Of a DNA stretch of 64,000 nt, positions 38,429-47,772 are shown piece after piece. Each line of letters begins with the position of its first letter. The stretch's first letter is position 1. The DNA lies in contig NZ_CAJXIV010000003.1 of assembly GCF_913054185.1 (NCBI RefSeq), positions 1 through 64,000 on the forward strand, given 5' to 3'. The notes beneath the pieces are model-generated. The model saw only the letters and a program-made list of their open reading frames with translations. It had not been told where the DNA came from and made no database searches. Source of the stretch: an uncultured Shimia sp. (lineage in GTDB: Bacteria; Pseudomonadota; Alphaproteobacteria; Rhodobacterales; Rhodobacteraceae). The translations under genes and the position numbers were made by a program.

Positions 38429-39118
38429 ATGTCGCACCCCATTGACCTTTACTATTGGCCCACCCCCAACGGCTGGAAGATTTCCATTGCCTTGGAGGAA
38501 ATGGCCCTGCCGTACAACACCCATCTCATCAACATCGGCAAAGGTGATCAGTTTACGGAGGGCTTTTTAAAAATCGCCCCCAACAACCGGATGCCTGCAA
38601 TTGTCGACCCGAACGGACCAGACGGAAACCCGATCACGGTTTTTGAAAGTGGCGCCATCCTGCTCTACCTCGCGCGTAAGACCGGACAATTTGTGGGCAC
38701 GTCAGAGCAGGATCGAGTCGCCGTTGAGGAATGGCTGATGTGGCAGATGGGTGGACTTGGCCCCATGGCTGGCCAAACCCATCACTTCCTGAAATACGCG
38801 CCAGAAAACATTGCCTACGCCAAGGCGCGCTATCGCGATGAAGCTGCCCGTCTCTATGGTGTGCTGGATCTCCGCCTGGCCAAAAATGAATATCTCGCTG
38901 GTGATTTCTTCTCCATTGCAGACATGGCGGCGTGGGGCTGGGCCTCTTTGTGGGAAGGCCAAGAGCAAACTCTGGAGGACAAACCTCAAATGGCCCGTTG
39001 GCTCAAAACGCTGTGGGAGCGCCCAGCTCTACGGCGTGGCCGCGCATTACACGCAGATCTGCGCGCCGACCGGTCCGACACATGGGTGCAACAAGACCTC
39101 TTTGGCGCAAACACCTAA
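38429..39118 (+). CDS. Glutathione S-transferase family protein, YfcG/YghU-like
   Basis: A 229-residue GST. The N-terminal thioredoxin-like domain has YYWPTPNGWKISIALEE (Asn rather than Ser or Cys at the active site, as in YfcG/YghU) and the glutathione-binding NRMPAIVD and FESGAILLYLA. The helical C-terminal domain has FSIADMAAWGW. Relatives have disulfide-bond reductase activity toward glutathionylated substrates; this is inferred. It follows the alpha/beta hydrolase by 37 nt. Confidence 0.9.
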   Translation: MSHPIDLYYWPTPNGWKISIALEEMALPYNTHLINIGKGDQFTEGFLKIAPNNRMPAIVDPNGPDGNPITVFESGAILLYLARKTGQFVGTSEQDRVAVEEWLMWQMGGLGPMAGQTHHFLKYAPENIAYAKARYRDEAARLYGVLDLRLAKNEYLAGDFFSIADMAAWGWASLWEGQEQTLEDKPQMARWLKTLWERPALRRGRALHADLRADRSDTWVQQDLFGANT

Positions 39119-39145
39119 AGGCACAGCTTTCTCATTCTAAAAGTA

Positions 39146-39187
39146 CCTCGGGGGAGGCGCCGCTTGCGGCACCGGGGGCAGAGCCCC
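39146..39187. repeat. Palindromic GC-rich element at the yciB 3' end
   Basis: Two short hairpins lie in tandem: GGCGCCGC/GCGGCACC with one mismatch, then GGGGC-AGA-GCCCC, preceded by CCTCGGGGG. The last bases touch the yciB stop codon. It may serve as a terminator for the convergent GST and yciB genes. Similar elements occur at gene ends in this bacterial group, but this window contains only one copy. Confidence 0.45.
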
Positions 39188-39807
39188 TAGCCTTCTTCCG
39201 CCTCTTCTTCCAAAGCATAGTCCTGAAAGATTTTGCCTTGGGTCATAAAGAAGACAAACACCGCCGCGGTCAGACCAAAGGTCTTAAAATACACCCAGGT
39301 GTCCGTGCTCTGGGTGCGCCAGATAATTTCGTTGAGCACCGCAAGCCCGATGAAAAACGCCGTCAACCGTTTGGTGAGCAACAACCAGCCCTCTTCTTTC
39401 AAAGGCATCATCTCTTCCATCACGATCTTCAAATAGCTTTGTCCACGCAACAGTCCCACACCCAACGCACCGCCAAACAACAGGTAGATCATCGTCGGCT
39501 TCATCTTGAAGAACCGCTCATCGTTGAGCCACACCGACAAACCACCAAACAAGACCACCAGCACCAAAGTGGCCACCTGCATCTTTGAGAGCTTCCCAGT
39601 CAGCTTCCACAAAATCCCCGTGGTCAGGATCAAAAGTGGGATAAAGCCGGCGGTGGCAACAATAAATCCGTCATAGGCTGTGCCGCCGATCTCTATGGTT
39701 TGGTCCCGCAGCCGCAAATAGGCGACAAAGAACACCACAATCGGTCCCAGCTCCAAGCCCATTTTGAGCATCGGATGGATCTTTTTAACAGAAGTATTCT
39801 CAGCCAT
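39187..39807 (-). CDS. yciB: Inner membrane protein YciB/IspZ
   Basis: A 206-residue protein with five to six hydrophobic helices and YciB family motifs: LELGPIVVFFVAYL near the start, GGLSVWLNDERFFKMKPT near 90, and AVLNEIIWRTQSTDTWVYFKTFG near 160. In other bacteria YciB helps hold together cell division and envelope synthesis. It is 12 nt downstream of an EamA transporter, itself 28 nt downstream of ftsY, so the three probably form one transcript. This gene order is common in alphaproteobacteria. Confidence 0.93.
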   Translation of the reverse strand: MAENTSVKKIHPMLKMGLELGPIVVFFVAYLRLRDQTIEIGGTAYDGFIVATAGFIPLLILTTGILWKLTGKLSKMQVATLVLVVLFGGLSVWLNDERFFKMKPTMIYLLFGGALGVGLLRGQSYLKIVMEEMMPLKEEGWLLLTKRLTAFFIGLAVLNEIIWRTQSTDTWVYFKTFGLTAAVFVFFMTQGKIFQDYALEEEAEEG

Positions 39808-39819
39808 GTCGCGTTCCTA

Positions 39820-40722
39820 TTACCTGCCCACTTCCACTATCACAGCCCCCAGCGCAATCAATGCCATCAAGGCAATCCTGCGCGGCCCAACGGTCTCTTT
39901 TAGCACCAACCAGCCAATCAGTGCTGCAAACACCGGTGACGTTTCCCGCAACACAGCCGCCTCGCCAACATTGTCCAACCGCGTTGCCAGCATCACTGAG
40001 CCAAAACTCGCAAAGGCCACAAGACCACCAATAAACCCACGTGCCATCAGAGGCCCAAGCGTAGGCGGTGTGACCATGGAGCGATATTTCAATGTTGCAA
40101 GCACAGGGAAAACCAGCCCATCAATCAAGAAGAACCACGCCAGGAACGTGAATGGATCTGCGGTCGCGCGGATGCCGTAGGCATCATACGTGGTGTAAAG
40201 CGCGACAAAAAAGCCGGTGAACACGGCAATAACCATTGCCGCAACCAGAGTTTCGCGCCCGTCAGTCATGAACACCATATTGTAAACCGCCAGCCCCAAA
40301 ATGCCAGCCATCAGCACAGCCACCCCAAACCACTGCACGCCACTAAAGGTCTCGCCAAAAATCAGATAGGCGCCGATGACCGTAAAAAACGGCCCCACTC
40401 CGCGCACCACCGGGTAGACAACGGTGAAAGCACCTTTGGTGTAGGCCCAACTTTGCAGCAGCTTGTACCCGGTGTGGATCACAAACGCGCCCGCAAAAAT
40501 CAGCCACATATGTGGCTCCGGCCAAGGCACGACAAACAGCGCAAACGGCGCAGCCATTGCTGCATAGCTGAAATCAATCGCGCCGCGAGTTAGCCAGGGA
40601 TCATGCCGCCCTTTCTGAAGCGCGCCAAACACCGCATGCAGAAAAGCTGCGAGCAAGGCCAATGTTAAGGCCAGTTGCTGACCAGACGCCGTGCCCTCCA
40701 AGGAGACCAGCCAGGCGCTCAC
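39820..40722 (-). CDS. EamA-family transporter
   Basis: A 300-residue protein with about ten hydrophobic helices and two EamA repeats, the first containing AYTKGAFTVVYPVVRGVGPFF and the second LDNVGEAAVLRETSPVFAALIGWL. The start is a GTG at 40722, with GAGGG seven bases upstream. It lies between ftsY and yciB on one strand. The substrate is unknown. Confidence 0.9.
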   Translation of the reverse strand: MSAWLVSLEGTASGQQLALTLALLAAFLHAVFGALQKGRHDPWLTRGAIDFSYAAMAAPFALFVVPWPEPHMWLIFAGAFVIHTGYKLLQSWAYTKGAFTVVYPVVRGVGPFFTVIGAYLIFGETFSGVQWFGVAVLMAGILGLAVYNMVFMTDGRETLVAAMVIAVFTGFFVALYTTYDAYGIRATADPFTFLAWFFLIDGLVFPVLATLKYRSMVTPPTLGPLMARGFIGGLVAFASFGSVMLATRLDNVGEAAVLRETSPVFAALIGWLVLKETVGPRRIALMALIALGAVIVEVGR

Positions 40723-40750
40723 GTCATGCCCTCACAGGAACGGCGCAAAC

Positions 40751-41836
40751 TCACCCTTGCTCCAAGCCAATCAAGGCCGCTGCAAACTCTTCCGGGTCAA
40801 ACGGTTGCAGATCATCAATCTGCTCACCCACTCCAATCGCATGGATCGGCAGGCCAAATTTGTCCGCAAGGCTTACAAGAATTCCGCCTTTTGCAGTGCC
40901 GTCAAGTTTGGTCATCACCAAGCCAGACACATCCGCCAACTTTTGAAACGTTTCAACTTGGCTAATCGCGTTTTGGCCAGTGGTGGCGTCCAGCACCAAC
41001 AACGTATTGTGCGGCGCATCCGGGTTTTTCTTGCGAATCACCCGCACAATTTTGGACAACTCTTCCATCAAATCCTGCCGGTTCTGCAACCGCCCGGCCG
41101 TATCGATCATCAGCAGGTCTGCACCCTCAGCTTCCGCCTTCGTCATCGCATCATAGGCCAAGCTCGCCGGGTCAGAACCCTCTGGCGCTGTCAGTACTGG
41201 CACACCAGCCCGCTCGCCCCAAACTTGAAGCTGCTCTACCGCCGCCGCACGAAAGGTATCCCCAGCCGCAATCACCACGGATTTTCCTGCCGACCGGAAC
41301 TGGCTCGCCAGCTTGCCAATGGTGGTGGTTTTTCCTGAGCCGTTCACGCCCACAACCAGCACAACCTGCGGCTTGGAGGGATAAAGTGGCATTGGACGCG
41401 CCACGGACTCCATGATCCGTGCCACTTCCGTAGCCAAAATGTCTTTAATCTCTTGCGTAGACACGCGCCGCCCCAATCGACCCTCCGCAATATTGGCGGT
41501 CACGCGCAGCGCGGTATCCACGCCCATATCTGATGCAATCAGCAACTCTTCGAGCTGCTCCAGCATGTCGTCATCCAGAACCCGCTTAACCACAGGCCTG
41601 CTTTGGCTTTGCCCAGTCAAACGCCCCAGTAGACTTGGCTGTTGAGGTGCCGGCTCTTCCACAACAGGCGCCGTAACCGCTTCAACTGGCGCGGGCGCAG
41701 ACTGCTCTGCAGGGGGTTCTACAGCCTCAGCGGCTTCAGACTCTTCACCACCATCTTCGACAATCGCCTCAAGCCCCTCGTCCAGTTTGGACGACGATTT
41801 GAACAGCTTGTCTTTGAGCTTTGAGAAAAACGCCAT
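40751..41836 (-). CDS. ftsY: Signal recognition particle receptor FtsY
   Basis: A 361-residue SRP-receptor GTPase that brings ribosome-SRP complexes to the membrane. The N-terminal region (1-75) is acidic and Pro/Glu-rich, as usual. The NG domain contains the P-loop GVNGSGKTTTIGKLASQFR near 172, DTFRAAAVEQLQ, DTAGRLQN, and TKLDGTAKGG near 305. Length and motifs are normal. The start MAFFSKLKDKLF is the family's amphipathic membrane helix. Confidence 0.97.
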   Translation of the reverse strand: MAFFSKLKDKLFKSSSKLDEGLEAIVEDGGEESEAAEAVEPPAEQSAPAPVEAVTAPVVEEPAPQQPSLLGRLTGQSQSRPVVKRVLDDDMLEQLEELLIASDMGVDTALRVTANIAEGRLGRRVSTQEIKDILATEVARIMESVARPMPLYPSKPQVVLVVGVNGSGKTTTIGKLASQFRSAGKSVVIAAGDTFRAAAVEQLQVWGERAGVPVLTAPEGSDPASLAYDAMTKAEAEGADLLMIDTAGRLQNRQDLMEELSKIVRVIRKKNPDAPHNTLLVLDATTGQNAISQVETFQKLADVSGLVMTKLDGTAKGGILVSLADKFGLPIHAIGVGEQIDDLQPFDPEEFAAALIGLEQG

Positions 41837-41884
41837 AGTGGTCTCCGGAACTGCTTGCTTCCAGTTAGTCTGATTTGGGGGGAT

Positions 41885-42559
41885 TTAAAAGAGCGGGGTC
41901 GCCCACCCCACACCTGCCACAATCAAAAACTGCCCACCGGCATAAAGCACCCATAGGGCAATCGACACCATGCGTTGCAGGGCCGCATCCGGCTTCATGC
42001 GAAACAACTGAATCGCCAGCAATGAATCAGAGGCCATAAAGGCGATGGCACCAGCCATCGCCAAAGGGCGATCCGCCAGCCCAAAGGCCGTCGCACCCAT
42101 GGCACAGATAATCACAACATAGGCTCTGACCGGCCAGCGCAGATTACCGGTAAAGGGGCTCAGCCAACGCTCCGTCGACAAAGCGAAAACCACCAAGACC
42201 ACCAACAGTACAGGTATCGCCAGCGGCCCGGTGCCAATGTCCCAAAAGTAGAAAACATACGCCACATGCGCCGCCGCAAAGGAAATCAAACCAACCAGAA
42301 AAGCTTTCTCACCATCTCGCGACAGCGCCAGATCCCCGAGCGCAGACAACAGCAGTGCGACCACCACCGCCCAGGACCCAAAGCTCACCGCCACAGCCGC
42401 CGCAAAGGCCGGCATTGGGATGGTCTTTATCACCGTCTTCCAAATGCTTGGTGGGCGGTGACAGAAGGCCACCGCATAAATTACTGCCGCCAATAGCCCC
42501 ACCACAAGCAGTCCCAAGCGGATGCTCTGACGCAGGGCAATTTCTTCAACAATACTCAT
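41885..42559 (-). CDS. YhhN-family (lysoplasmalogenase-like) membrane protein
   Basis: A 224-residue protein with about eight hydrophobic helices. The YhhN family pattern includes the conserved KTIPMPAFA, LLLSALGDLALSRDGEKAFLVG with its Gly-Asp, and AFMASDSLLAI with the second Ser-Asp. The human relative TMEM86B is a lysoplasmalogenase; enzyme activity here is inferred. It ends 48 nt before ftsY on the same strand and begins 71 nt after the RNase P RNA. Confidence 0.85.
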   Translation of the reverse strand: MSIVEEIALRQSIRLGLLVVGLLAAVIYAVAFCHRPPSIWKTVIKTIPMPAFAAAVAVSFGSWAVVVALLLSALGDLALSRDGEKAFLVGLISFAAAHVAYVFYFWDIGTGPLAIPVLLVVLVVFALSTERWLSPFTGNLRWPVRAYVVIICAMGATAFGLADRPLAMAGAIAFMASDSLLAIQLFRMKPDAALQRMVSIALWVLYAGGQFLIVAGVGWATPLF

Positions 42560-42630
42560 GGCGGCCTCATGTGTTTTGCCAACACCCTATTGTGGCAAGC
42601 CTCTGTTTGTCTTGCGCAAAATGGGAAGGT

Positions 42631-43012
42631 GACGCGCAGAGAGCCTATAAGCCGGATTCTGTTCCCCGACCGAAGCCAGTTCAATGACCATTCATCTAGG
42701 GTGCCTGTTACCAGACACCTCAAGCTGCCAACCCGGACCTGCTCGGAGCAAAGCGCTCCTGTGCTTGCGCACACGCGGTCCCTATTTGGCATTGCTCCCG
42801 GTGGGGCTTGCCGTGCCGCCGCTGTTGCCAGCCGCGCGGTGGGCTCTTACCCCACCGTTTCACCCTTACTCTCGCAAGCGAGAGCGGTCTGTTTTCTGTG
42901 GCGCTTTCCCTCGGGTTTCCCCGGCCGGGCGTTACCCGGCACCGTTGCTTTGTGGAGTCCGGACTTTCCTCGCGGGCTTACGCCCCCACGGCCATCCAGC
43001 TCTCTGCGCGTC
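42631..43012 (-). ncRNA. rnpB: RNase P RNA, class A
   Basis: A 382-nt RNA on the minus strand. The ends pair as an extended P1 (GACGCGCAGAGAGC with GCTCTCTGCGCGTC). The 5' part has GGATGGCCGTGGGGG, then the conserved GAGGAAAGTCCGGACTCCAC, and the 3' part has GAACAGAATCCGGCTTATAGGC, both universal features of bacterial RNase P RNA. It removes 5' leaders from pre-tRNAs together with RnpA protein. The ends come from the P1 pairing and are good to a few bases. Confidence 0.96.
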
Positions 43013-43015
43013 CCC

Positions 43016-43044
43016 GCAATAGGGCTTCGGTGCAATGGCGTCAA
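43016..43044 (-). promoter_or_regulatory. Promoter of rnpB
   Basis: Minus strand: TTGACG (43039-43044), a 17-nt spacer, TATTGC (43016-43021), with the rnpB 5' end a few bases further. The -35 hexamer contains the TGA stop codon of the amidase gene, so the two features share bases. Confidence 0.7.
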
Positions 43045-43706
43045 TCTCTGCGTGCAACCAGCCCCAACCGCGCTGCAATGCGCGCATCCTCAGCATCACA
43101 CGGCCCCTCCGCCCACGGTCGAAATCGCGCTCGGAATGCGGCAAAACAATTCGGATTCTCAAGATCATAGCCAACATTCTTGGCACAGCTCTCCCAATCC
43201 GCATCGGCATTCCCTTGATCCGGCCAAATGGCCAGTTCCTGGCGGGCCAACCGTTGCCAATCAAACTTTGGACCGGGATCAATTTTGCGGCCCGGAGACA
43301 TGTCAGAATGACCAATCACACCGTCCGGGCCAATGCCCCAGCGCTTCTTGATGCCTCTGAGCAGCACCTCCAGCGCGTCCATTTGCTTGGCCGAAAACGG
43401 ATGATCACCTTTGTTGGAGAGCTCAATACCAATACTGCGAGAGTTTACATCGCTTTGGCCCTGCCAGCTCCCGACGCCCGCGTGCCAGGCACGCATCTCT
43501 TCCGCCACCAGTTGCGTGACGTGCCCGTCCGGCGCAATCACATAGTGCGCCGACACTTCCGCCTCTGGATTGCACAGCCAGTCAATCGCCGCCTGGGCGC
43601 TATCCATGGCCGTGTAGTGGATCACAATCAGCTCTGGCCGTTGGCCATCTCGCCGCTCGCCAAAGTTTGGCGAGGGCTGATGCAAAATGTCCGTTTTTGA
43701 GGGCAT
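43041..43706 (-). CDS. N-acetylmuramoyl-L-alanine amidase (AmpD-like)
   Basis: A 221-residue amidase_2 protein that cuts between MurNAc and the peptide stem. Zinc ligands are visible in VIHYTAM near 28 and in VIGHSDMSPGRKIDPGPKFDW near 148; the middle has AHYVIAPDGHVTQLV and RSIGIELSNKGDHP. There is no signal peptide, so it may act in the cytoplasm on recycled muropeptides, as AmpD does. Its stop codon lies within the rnpB -35 box. It follows the Excalibur lipoprotein by three bases. Confidence 0.92.
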   Translation of the reverse strand: MPSKTDILHQPSPNFGERRDGQRPELIVIHYTAMDSAQAAIDWLCNPEAEVSAHYVIAPDGHVTQLVAEEMRAWHAGVGSWQGQSDVNSRSIGIELSNKGDHPFSAKQMDALEVLLRGIKKRWGIGPDGVIGHSDMSPGRKIDPGPKFDWQRLARQELAIWPDQGNADADWESCAKNVGYDLENPNCFAAFRARFRPWAEGPCDAEDARIAARLGLVARRD

Positions 43707-43709
43707 AGA

Positions 43710-44534
43710 TTAGTTGCCGGCCGCCACACGGAACGGGCTGGGATCCCATTTGCAGGCATAGCCGTCACCATCCGGATCAACGCCAAGGCGGTCTTTCTTT
43801 GGACCACCTTTTTCCAGAAACGCCCGCTGCGCAGCCTCGTCGCTGGAAAATTTGGCGCATGCCTTGTCATACCGAGACGCACCGCCAATTTTCAGACGGC
43901 TGTACATCTTGGTCCCGCGCGGGTGTTTCGTCTCCAGCGCATAGGCCACGATATTTGGCCCAACATCTCCCGTGCGCACCGGCACCGCAGTTGGCTGAAT
44001 CACCGTATAATTGGCTTTGTTTTGCGCGCGCCGTGCTGCATCCGCCTCAATAGAGCGACGGCCATCTACAGCAGCAAAGTCATTTTCGTCCGAAATTCCC
44101 GGGTTGGAAAACACCTGCGGCGCAGGATTGCTTGGACTTGCGTCCAGCGGCTGCACGCCAGAATTTGCTGATGCCGCGGCCAGTGCAGCTGTGGTTTCGC
44201 TGGCAATGCTGGCTGCATCATTGTTTGTAGGTGCCACGGTGCTGGCAGATGGCACGGTACTGGCCGTTGCTGCAGCGGTCTGCGGCTTGGCCGTAGTAGT
44301 AGTGATAAGCGGCGTGGCAGCGGCTGTTTGCGCAGGGGCAGCAGGTCGGATCGTCGCCACTTGTGGCGCATCCGGAATGGTTTCCTGCGACACCGCATTG
44401 GCCGGAGGCAACGCGGTATTTCGATGCTCCCCCGTCACCTCGTCATAAAATACGCCTGCGGCGCTGTCCGGTACAGGCGGCTGGCACGCGCTAAGCGCTA
44501 CCAGCGCACAAATGGCCCCAATGCTACGTTTCAT
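43710..44534 (-). CDS. Lipoprotein with C-terminal Excalibur domain
   Basis: A 274-residue protein. The signal peptide ends in a lipobox (ALSAC, Cys17), so it should be lipid-anchored. A long Ala/Thr/Pro/Ser-rich low-complexity region (about 35-145) follows. The C-terminal Excalibur motif is DPDGDGYACKWDPSPFR, an EF-hand-like calcium loop in extracytoplasmic proteins. It ends three bases before the amidase gene, so a shared cell-wall role is likely but unproved. It starts 35 nt after gatA. Confidence 0.82.
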   Translation of the reverse strand: MKRSIGAICALVALSACQPPVPDSAAGVFYDEVTGEHRNTALPPANAVSQETIPDAPQVATIRPAAPAQTAAATPLITTTTAKPQTAAATASTVPSASTVAPTNNDAASIASETTAALAAASANSGVQPLDASPSNPAPQVFSNPGISDENDFAAVDGRRSIEADAARRAQNKANYTVIQPTAVPVRTGDVGPNIVAYALETKHPRGTKMYSRLKIGGASRYDKACAKFSSDEAAQRAFLEKGGPKKDRLGVDPDGDGYACKWDPSPFRVAAGN

Positions 44535-44569
44535 GATCTGCCTTAACTGCTCTTAGTTTTGCAGCAGCT

Positions 44570-46057
44570 TTACCACCATTTGCCTGGTTTGGCCACAAAA
44601 CCTGCAGCCTGTTCCAATGCGTAGGCGGTGTTCAGCAAATCGCCCTCTTCCCAAGGACGGCCAATCAGCTGCAGCCCAAGTGGCAGACCCTGCGTATCCA
44701 CACCCGTTGGTACCGAAATACCCGGGAGGCCAGCAAGGTTTACAGTCACGGTGAAGACATCGTTCAAGTACATTTGGATCGGGTCAGCATCGGTCATTTC
44801 ACCTAGACCAAAAGCCGCCGACGGTGTCGCAGGCGTCAGGATCGCATCAATGCCTTGGGCAAAGACGTTCTCGAAGTCTTGCTTGATCAGCGTCCGCACA
44901 CGACGGGCACGGTTGTAGTAGGCATCGTAGAAACCAGCGGACAGCACATAAGTGCCCACCATCACGCGGCGCTGCACCTCGTGGCCAAAGCCCTCAGCAC
45001 GGGTTTTTTCATACATCTCGGTGATGCCGTCGCCCGCCGCCAGAGTGGCGCGGTGGCCGTAGCGCACGCCGTCATAGCGCGCGAGGTTCGAAGAAGCTTC
45101 TGCTGGCGCAATCACGTAGTACGCTGGCAGGGCGTATTTGGTATGCGGCAGGGAGATATCAACAATCTCCGCCCCCGCCGCTTTCAGCATCTCGGTGCCG
45201 TCTGCCCAGAGTTTTTCGATCTCCGCCGGCATGCCGTCCATACGGTATTCTTTTGGGATACCGATCTTCTTACCGCGAATGTCGCCGGTTAGCATGGCTT
45301 CAAAGTTTGGCACCACAAGATCAACACTGGTGCTGTCTTTCTCATCGTGACCACACATCGCTTCGAGCATGATTGCCGCGTCACGCACGTCTTTGGTCAT
45401 TGGCCCTGCCTGATCGAGCGAGGAAGCAAAGGCCACCACACCCCAACGAGAACACCGGCCATAGGTCGGCTTGATACCGGTGATACCCGTGAACGCCGCT
45501 GGCTGGCGGATAGAACCACCAGTGTCCGTGCCAGTTGCCGCAAGGCACAGATCCGCGGCCACTGCCGAGGCAGATCCACCAGACGACCCACCTGGTGTCA
45601 GTGCCGCATCGTCATTGCCGCGCCGCCATGGGTTGATTGCATTGCCGTAAACCGAAGTCTCGTTTGACGAGCCCATCGCAAACTCGTCCATGTTGAGTTT
45701 GCCAAGCATCACAGCGCCGGAATCTTCCAACTTCTGCGAGATGGTGCTCTCATACTCTGGTTTGAAGCCTTCCAAAATCGCACTTGCGGCTTGGCTTGGC
45801 ACACCTTTGGTGCAGAACAGGTCTTTGATGCCAATTGGCAGACCACACATATCTGGTGCATCACCCTGAGCAATCCGCACGTCCGCCGCTTTGGCACGCT
45901 CCAGCGCAATCTCCGGCGTCTTGTGCACAAAGGCGTTCAACGCATCCGCGTCATCAATCGCTTTCAGAAAGGTTTCGGTCAGCTCAACGGAAGTCACATC
46001 ACCAGCGCGCAGCTTATCACGGGCTTCGGCCAGAGTGAGTTTGGTCAGATCGGTCAT
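44570..46057 (-). CDS. gatA: Asp/Glu-tRNA amidotransferase subunit A
   Basis: A 495-residue amidase that supplies ammonia for making Gln-tRNA and Asn-tRNA on the GatCAB complex. The amidase-signature triad is in [14 protein letters not shown] (Lys near 75), and in the Gly/Ser-rich [19 protein letters not shown] and [17 protein letters not shown] segments. The length is normal. gatC is 62 nt upstream on the same strand; gatB is not in the window. Confidence 0.97.
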   Translation of the reverse strand: MTDLTKLTLAEARDKLRAGDVTSVELTETFLKAIDDADALNAFVHKTPEIALERAKAADVRIAQGDAPDMCGLPIGIKDLFCTKGVPSQAASAILEGFKPEYESTISQKLEDSGAVMLGKLNMDEFAMGSSNETSVYGNAINPWRRGNDDAALTPGGSSGGSASAVAADLCLAATGTDTGGSIRQPAAFTGITGIKPTYGRCSRWGVVAFASSLDQAGPMTKDVRDAAIMLEAMCGHDEKDSTSVDLVVPNFEAMLTGDIRGKKIGIPKEYRMDGMPAEIEKLWADGTEMLKAAGAEIVDISLPHTKYALPAYYVIAPAEASSNLARYDGVRYGHRATLAAGDGITEMYEKTRAEGFGHEVQRRVMVGTYVLSAGFYDAYYNRARRVRTLIKQDFENVFAQGIDAILTPATPSAAFGLGEMTDADPIQMYLNDVFTVTVNLAGLPGISVPTGVDTQGLPLGLQLIGRPWEEGDLLNTAYALEQAAGFVAKPGKWW

Positions 46058-46119
46058 ATCGGGCGCCTCTCTTTATGGGGCAAATTCTATTGTCAGGGGA
46101 TCAACGGCACGGGACCGGA

Positions 46120-46407
46120 TCACTCCACCACTTTGGGAACGGCAAAAAAGCCTTCACGCGCATCCGGCGCATTGCTCAGGATTTTCTCCTGTTGGTCGCC
46201 ATCAGTCACCACATCCTCACGACGTTTCAAACGCATCGGGGTAACAGACACCATTGGCTCCACACCCTCCACGTCAACTTCATTGAGTTGCTCAATGAAA
46301 CCCAGCACGGCATTGAATTCCTGTGCCAGCGCAGGCAGGGCATCTTCTTCAACCTTGATACGGGCCAGTTTGGCCACTTTGGCGGCGGTGCTTTCGTCAA
46401 TCGACAT
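46120..46407 (-). CDS. gatC: Asp/Glu-tRNA amidotransferase subunit C
   Basis: A 95-residue GatC, which stabilises GatA and holds it to GatB. The start MSIDESTAAKVAKLARIKV and the middle LAQEFNAVLGFIEQLNEVDVEGVEP are diagnostic. It is immediately upstream of gatA on the same strand. The 151-nt gap to the divergent metallo-hydrolase gene must hold both promoters; I do not see convincing hexamers there. Confidence 0.96.
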   Translation of the reverse strand: MSIDESTAAKVAKLARIKVEEDALPALAQEFNAVLGFIEQLNEVDVEGVEPMVSVTPMRLKRREDVVTDGDQQEKILSNAPDAREGFFAVPKVVE

Positions 46408-46558
46408 GGGGCAAGACTCTCTCGTTGCGGACGTGCCCTCAGCCTTTAGCGTGCACGGGATTATGGTGCAAGCGCTTGGCCGGATTTGCGCTGCGGCAAA
46501 CCCTTTCCAAATGCCGTGCCGCTGTTACTCTGACCTCAATTCAACAGGAGATTTTGAC

Positions 46559-47254
46559 ATGAAACTGATTTGGCTTGGACATGGCTCATTTCGCATCGAA
46601 ACCGGCGATCTGGTGTTGCTGATCGACCCCTGGCTCACCGGCAACCCGGTCCTGCCCGAAAACCAACACGAGGCCGCAGTCGCAGGCGGAACGCATCTGA
46701 TCCTGACCCACGCGCATTTTGACCATGTCGCCGATATGTTGCCATTGGCGCGCAAACTGTCCTGCCCGATCGTTGGACAGTACGATTTGATGTCTTACTG
46801 GAATGAACACGAGCATCTAGAGACTGTTGGTTTCAATAAGGGCGGCACAGTCAATCTCAGCGATGATGTGACCCTGACTATGGTGCCAGCCTCACACAGT
46901 TCAACATTTGGCTCTGACGAAGGCCCAAAGGCGGCAGGCTCAGAAGTTGGCTATATTCTGCGCGCCGAAGGCCGCACGATCTACCTTTCCGGTGACACAG
47001 ATATCATGGCCGACATGGATTGGATGGGAGACTACTACAAACCCGACGTGGGCATTCTTTCAGCTGGCGGCCATTTCACTATGGACATGGCGGGCGCAGC
47101 CTATGCCGCCAAACGCTATTTCAATTTCAACACCGTAGTCCCCTGCCACTACAAGACCTTCCCGATTTTGGCGCAATCCGCGGACGTGCTGTCCGCCGGC
47201 CTGCCGGGAGTGGACGTGATCGAGCCAGAAGTGATGCAAGCTATTGAGCTGTAG
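46559..47254 (+). CDS. Metal-dependent hydrolase, MBL fold (UPF0173 type)
   Basis: A 231-residue metallo-beta-lactamase-fold protein. The metal motif HAHFDH is near residue 51 (THAHFDHVADM), with the further ligands in ASHSSTFG, LSGDTDIMADM and VPCHYKTF. UPF0173 members are cytoplasmic hydrolases of unknown substrate. AGGAG precedes the ATG at 46559; the same frame is open for a further 768 nt upstream, but that stretch is antisense to gatA and gatC and is not used. Confidence 0.9.
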   Translation: MKLIWLGHGSFRIETGDLVLLIDPWLTGNPVLPENQHEAAVAGGTHLILTHAHFDHVADMLPLARKLSCPIVGQYDLMSYWNEHEHLETVGFNKGGTVNLSDDVTLTMVPASHSSTFGSDEGPKAAGSEVGYILRAEGRTIYLSGDTDIMADMDWMGDYYKPDVGILSAGGHFTMDMAGAAYAAKRYFNFNTVVPCHYKTFPILAQSADVLSAGLPGVDVIEPEVMQAIEL

Positions 47255-47260
47255 CTGGCG

Positions 47261-47710
47261 TCACCTACGCTCCGCAAAAAACGTCTTGAGCAACGCCTCA
47301 CATTCCTCCGCCGCAAGGCCATCATAGATCTCTGGTACGTGGTGGCTTTGCGGATGTGCAAACACGCGCGGCCCTTGCGCCACGCCGCCGGACTTCGGAT
47401 CAGACGCCCCATAGTACACCCGCGCAATCCGCGCCTGACTGATTGCGCTGGCACACATCGGGCACGGCTCAAGCGTCACGTACAAATCACAGCCAACAAG
47501 CCGCTCACTGCCGACCTTGGCACAAGCCTCTCGCATCGCAAGGATTTCCGCGTGCCCAGTTGGATCGCAGTCTTCCCGTGTCCGGTTGCCTGCTGTTGCC
47601 AGCACAGCCCCATCCGGCCCGACAATCACGGCCCCCACCGGCACCTCTCCCCGCGTCGCGGCAGCGCCGGCTTCCTCAAGCGCAAGATCCATATGGGTTG
47701 TGAACGTCAT
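47261..47710 (-). CDS. tadA: Nucleoside deaminase, TadA-type tRNA adenosine deaminase
   Basis: A 149-residue deaminase. The zinc site is TGHAEILAMREA (His and catalytic Glu) and EPCPMCASAI (two Cys), as in TadA, which converts A34 to inosine in tRNA-Arg. TRGEVPVGAVIV near the start and VYYGASDPKSGGVAQG near 110 are also TadA-like. The start at 47710 gives the expected length; the frame is open further upstream without similarity. The ribosome binding site is weak. It converges on the metallo-hydrolase gene. Confidence 0.9.
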   Translation of the reverse strand: MTFTTHMDLALEEAGAAATRGEVPVGAVIVGPDGAVLATAGNRTREDCDPTGHAEILAMREACAKVGSERLVGCDLYVTLEPCPMCASAISQARIARVYYGASDPKSGGVAQGPRVFAHPQSHHVPEIYDGLAAEECEALLKTFFAERR

Positions 47711-47772
47711 GTTGTATGATTTGCCCTGCCAAGCCCCCTTTCGCAATCCCCGTTTCACAGGTACACGGGGAC

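Noticed and set aside
39146-39187. The GC-rich palindromic element as part of a transposon or integron-like array.
   Set aside because: No transposase, target duplication or second copy is present in the window; it is better seen as a gene-end hairpin element.
45791-46558. A 768-nt open frame leading into the metallo-hydrolase gene.
   Set aside because: It lies opposite gatA and gatC, and AGGAG before the ATG at 46559 marks the real start of the MBL domain.
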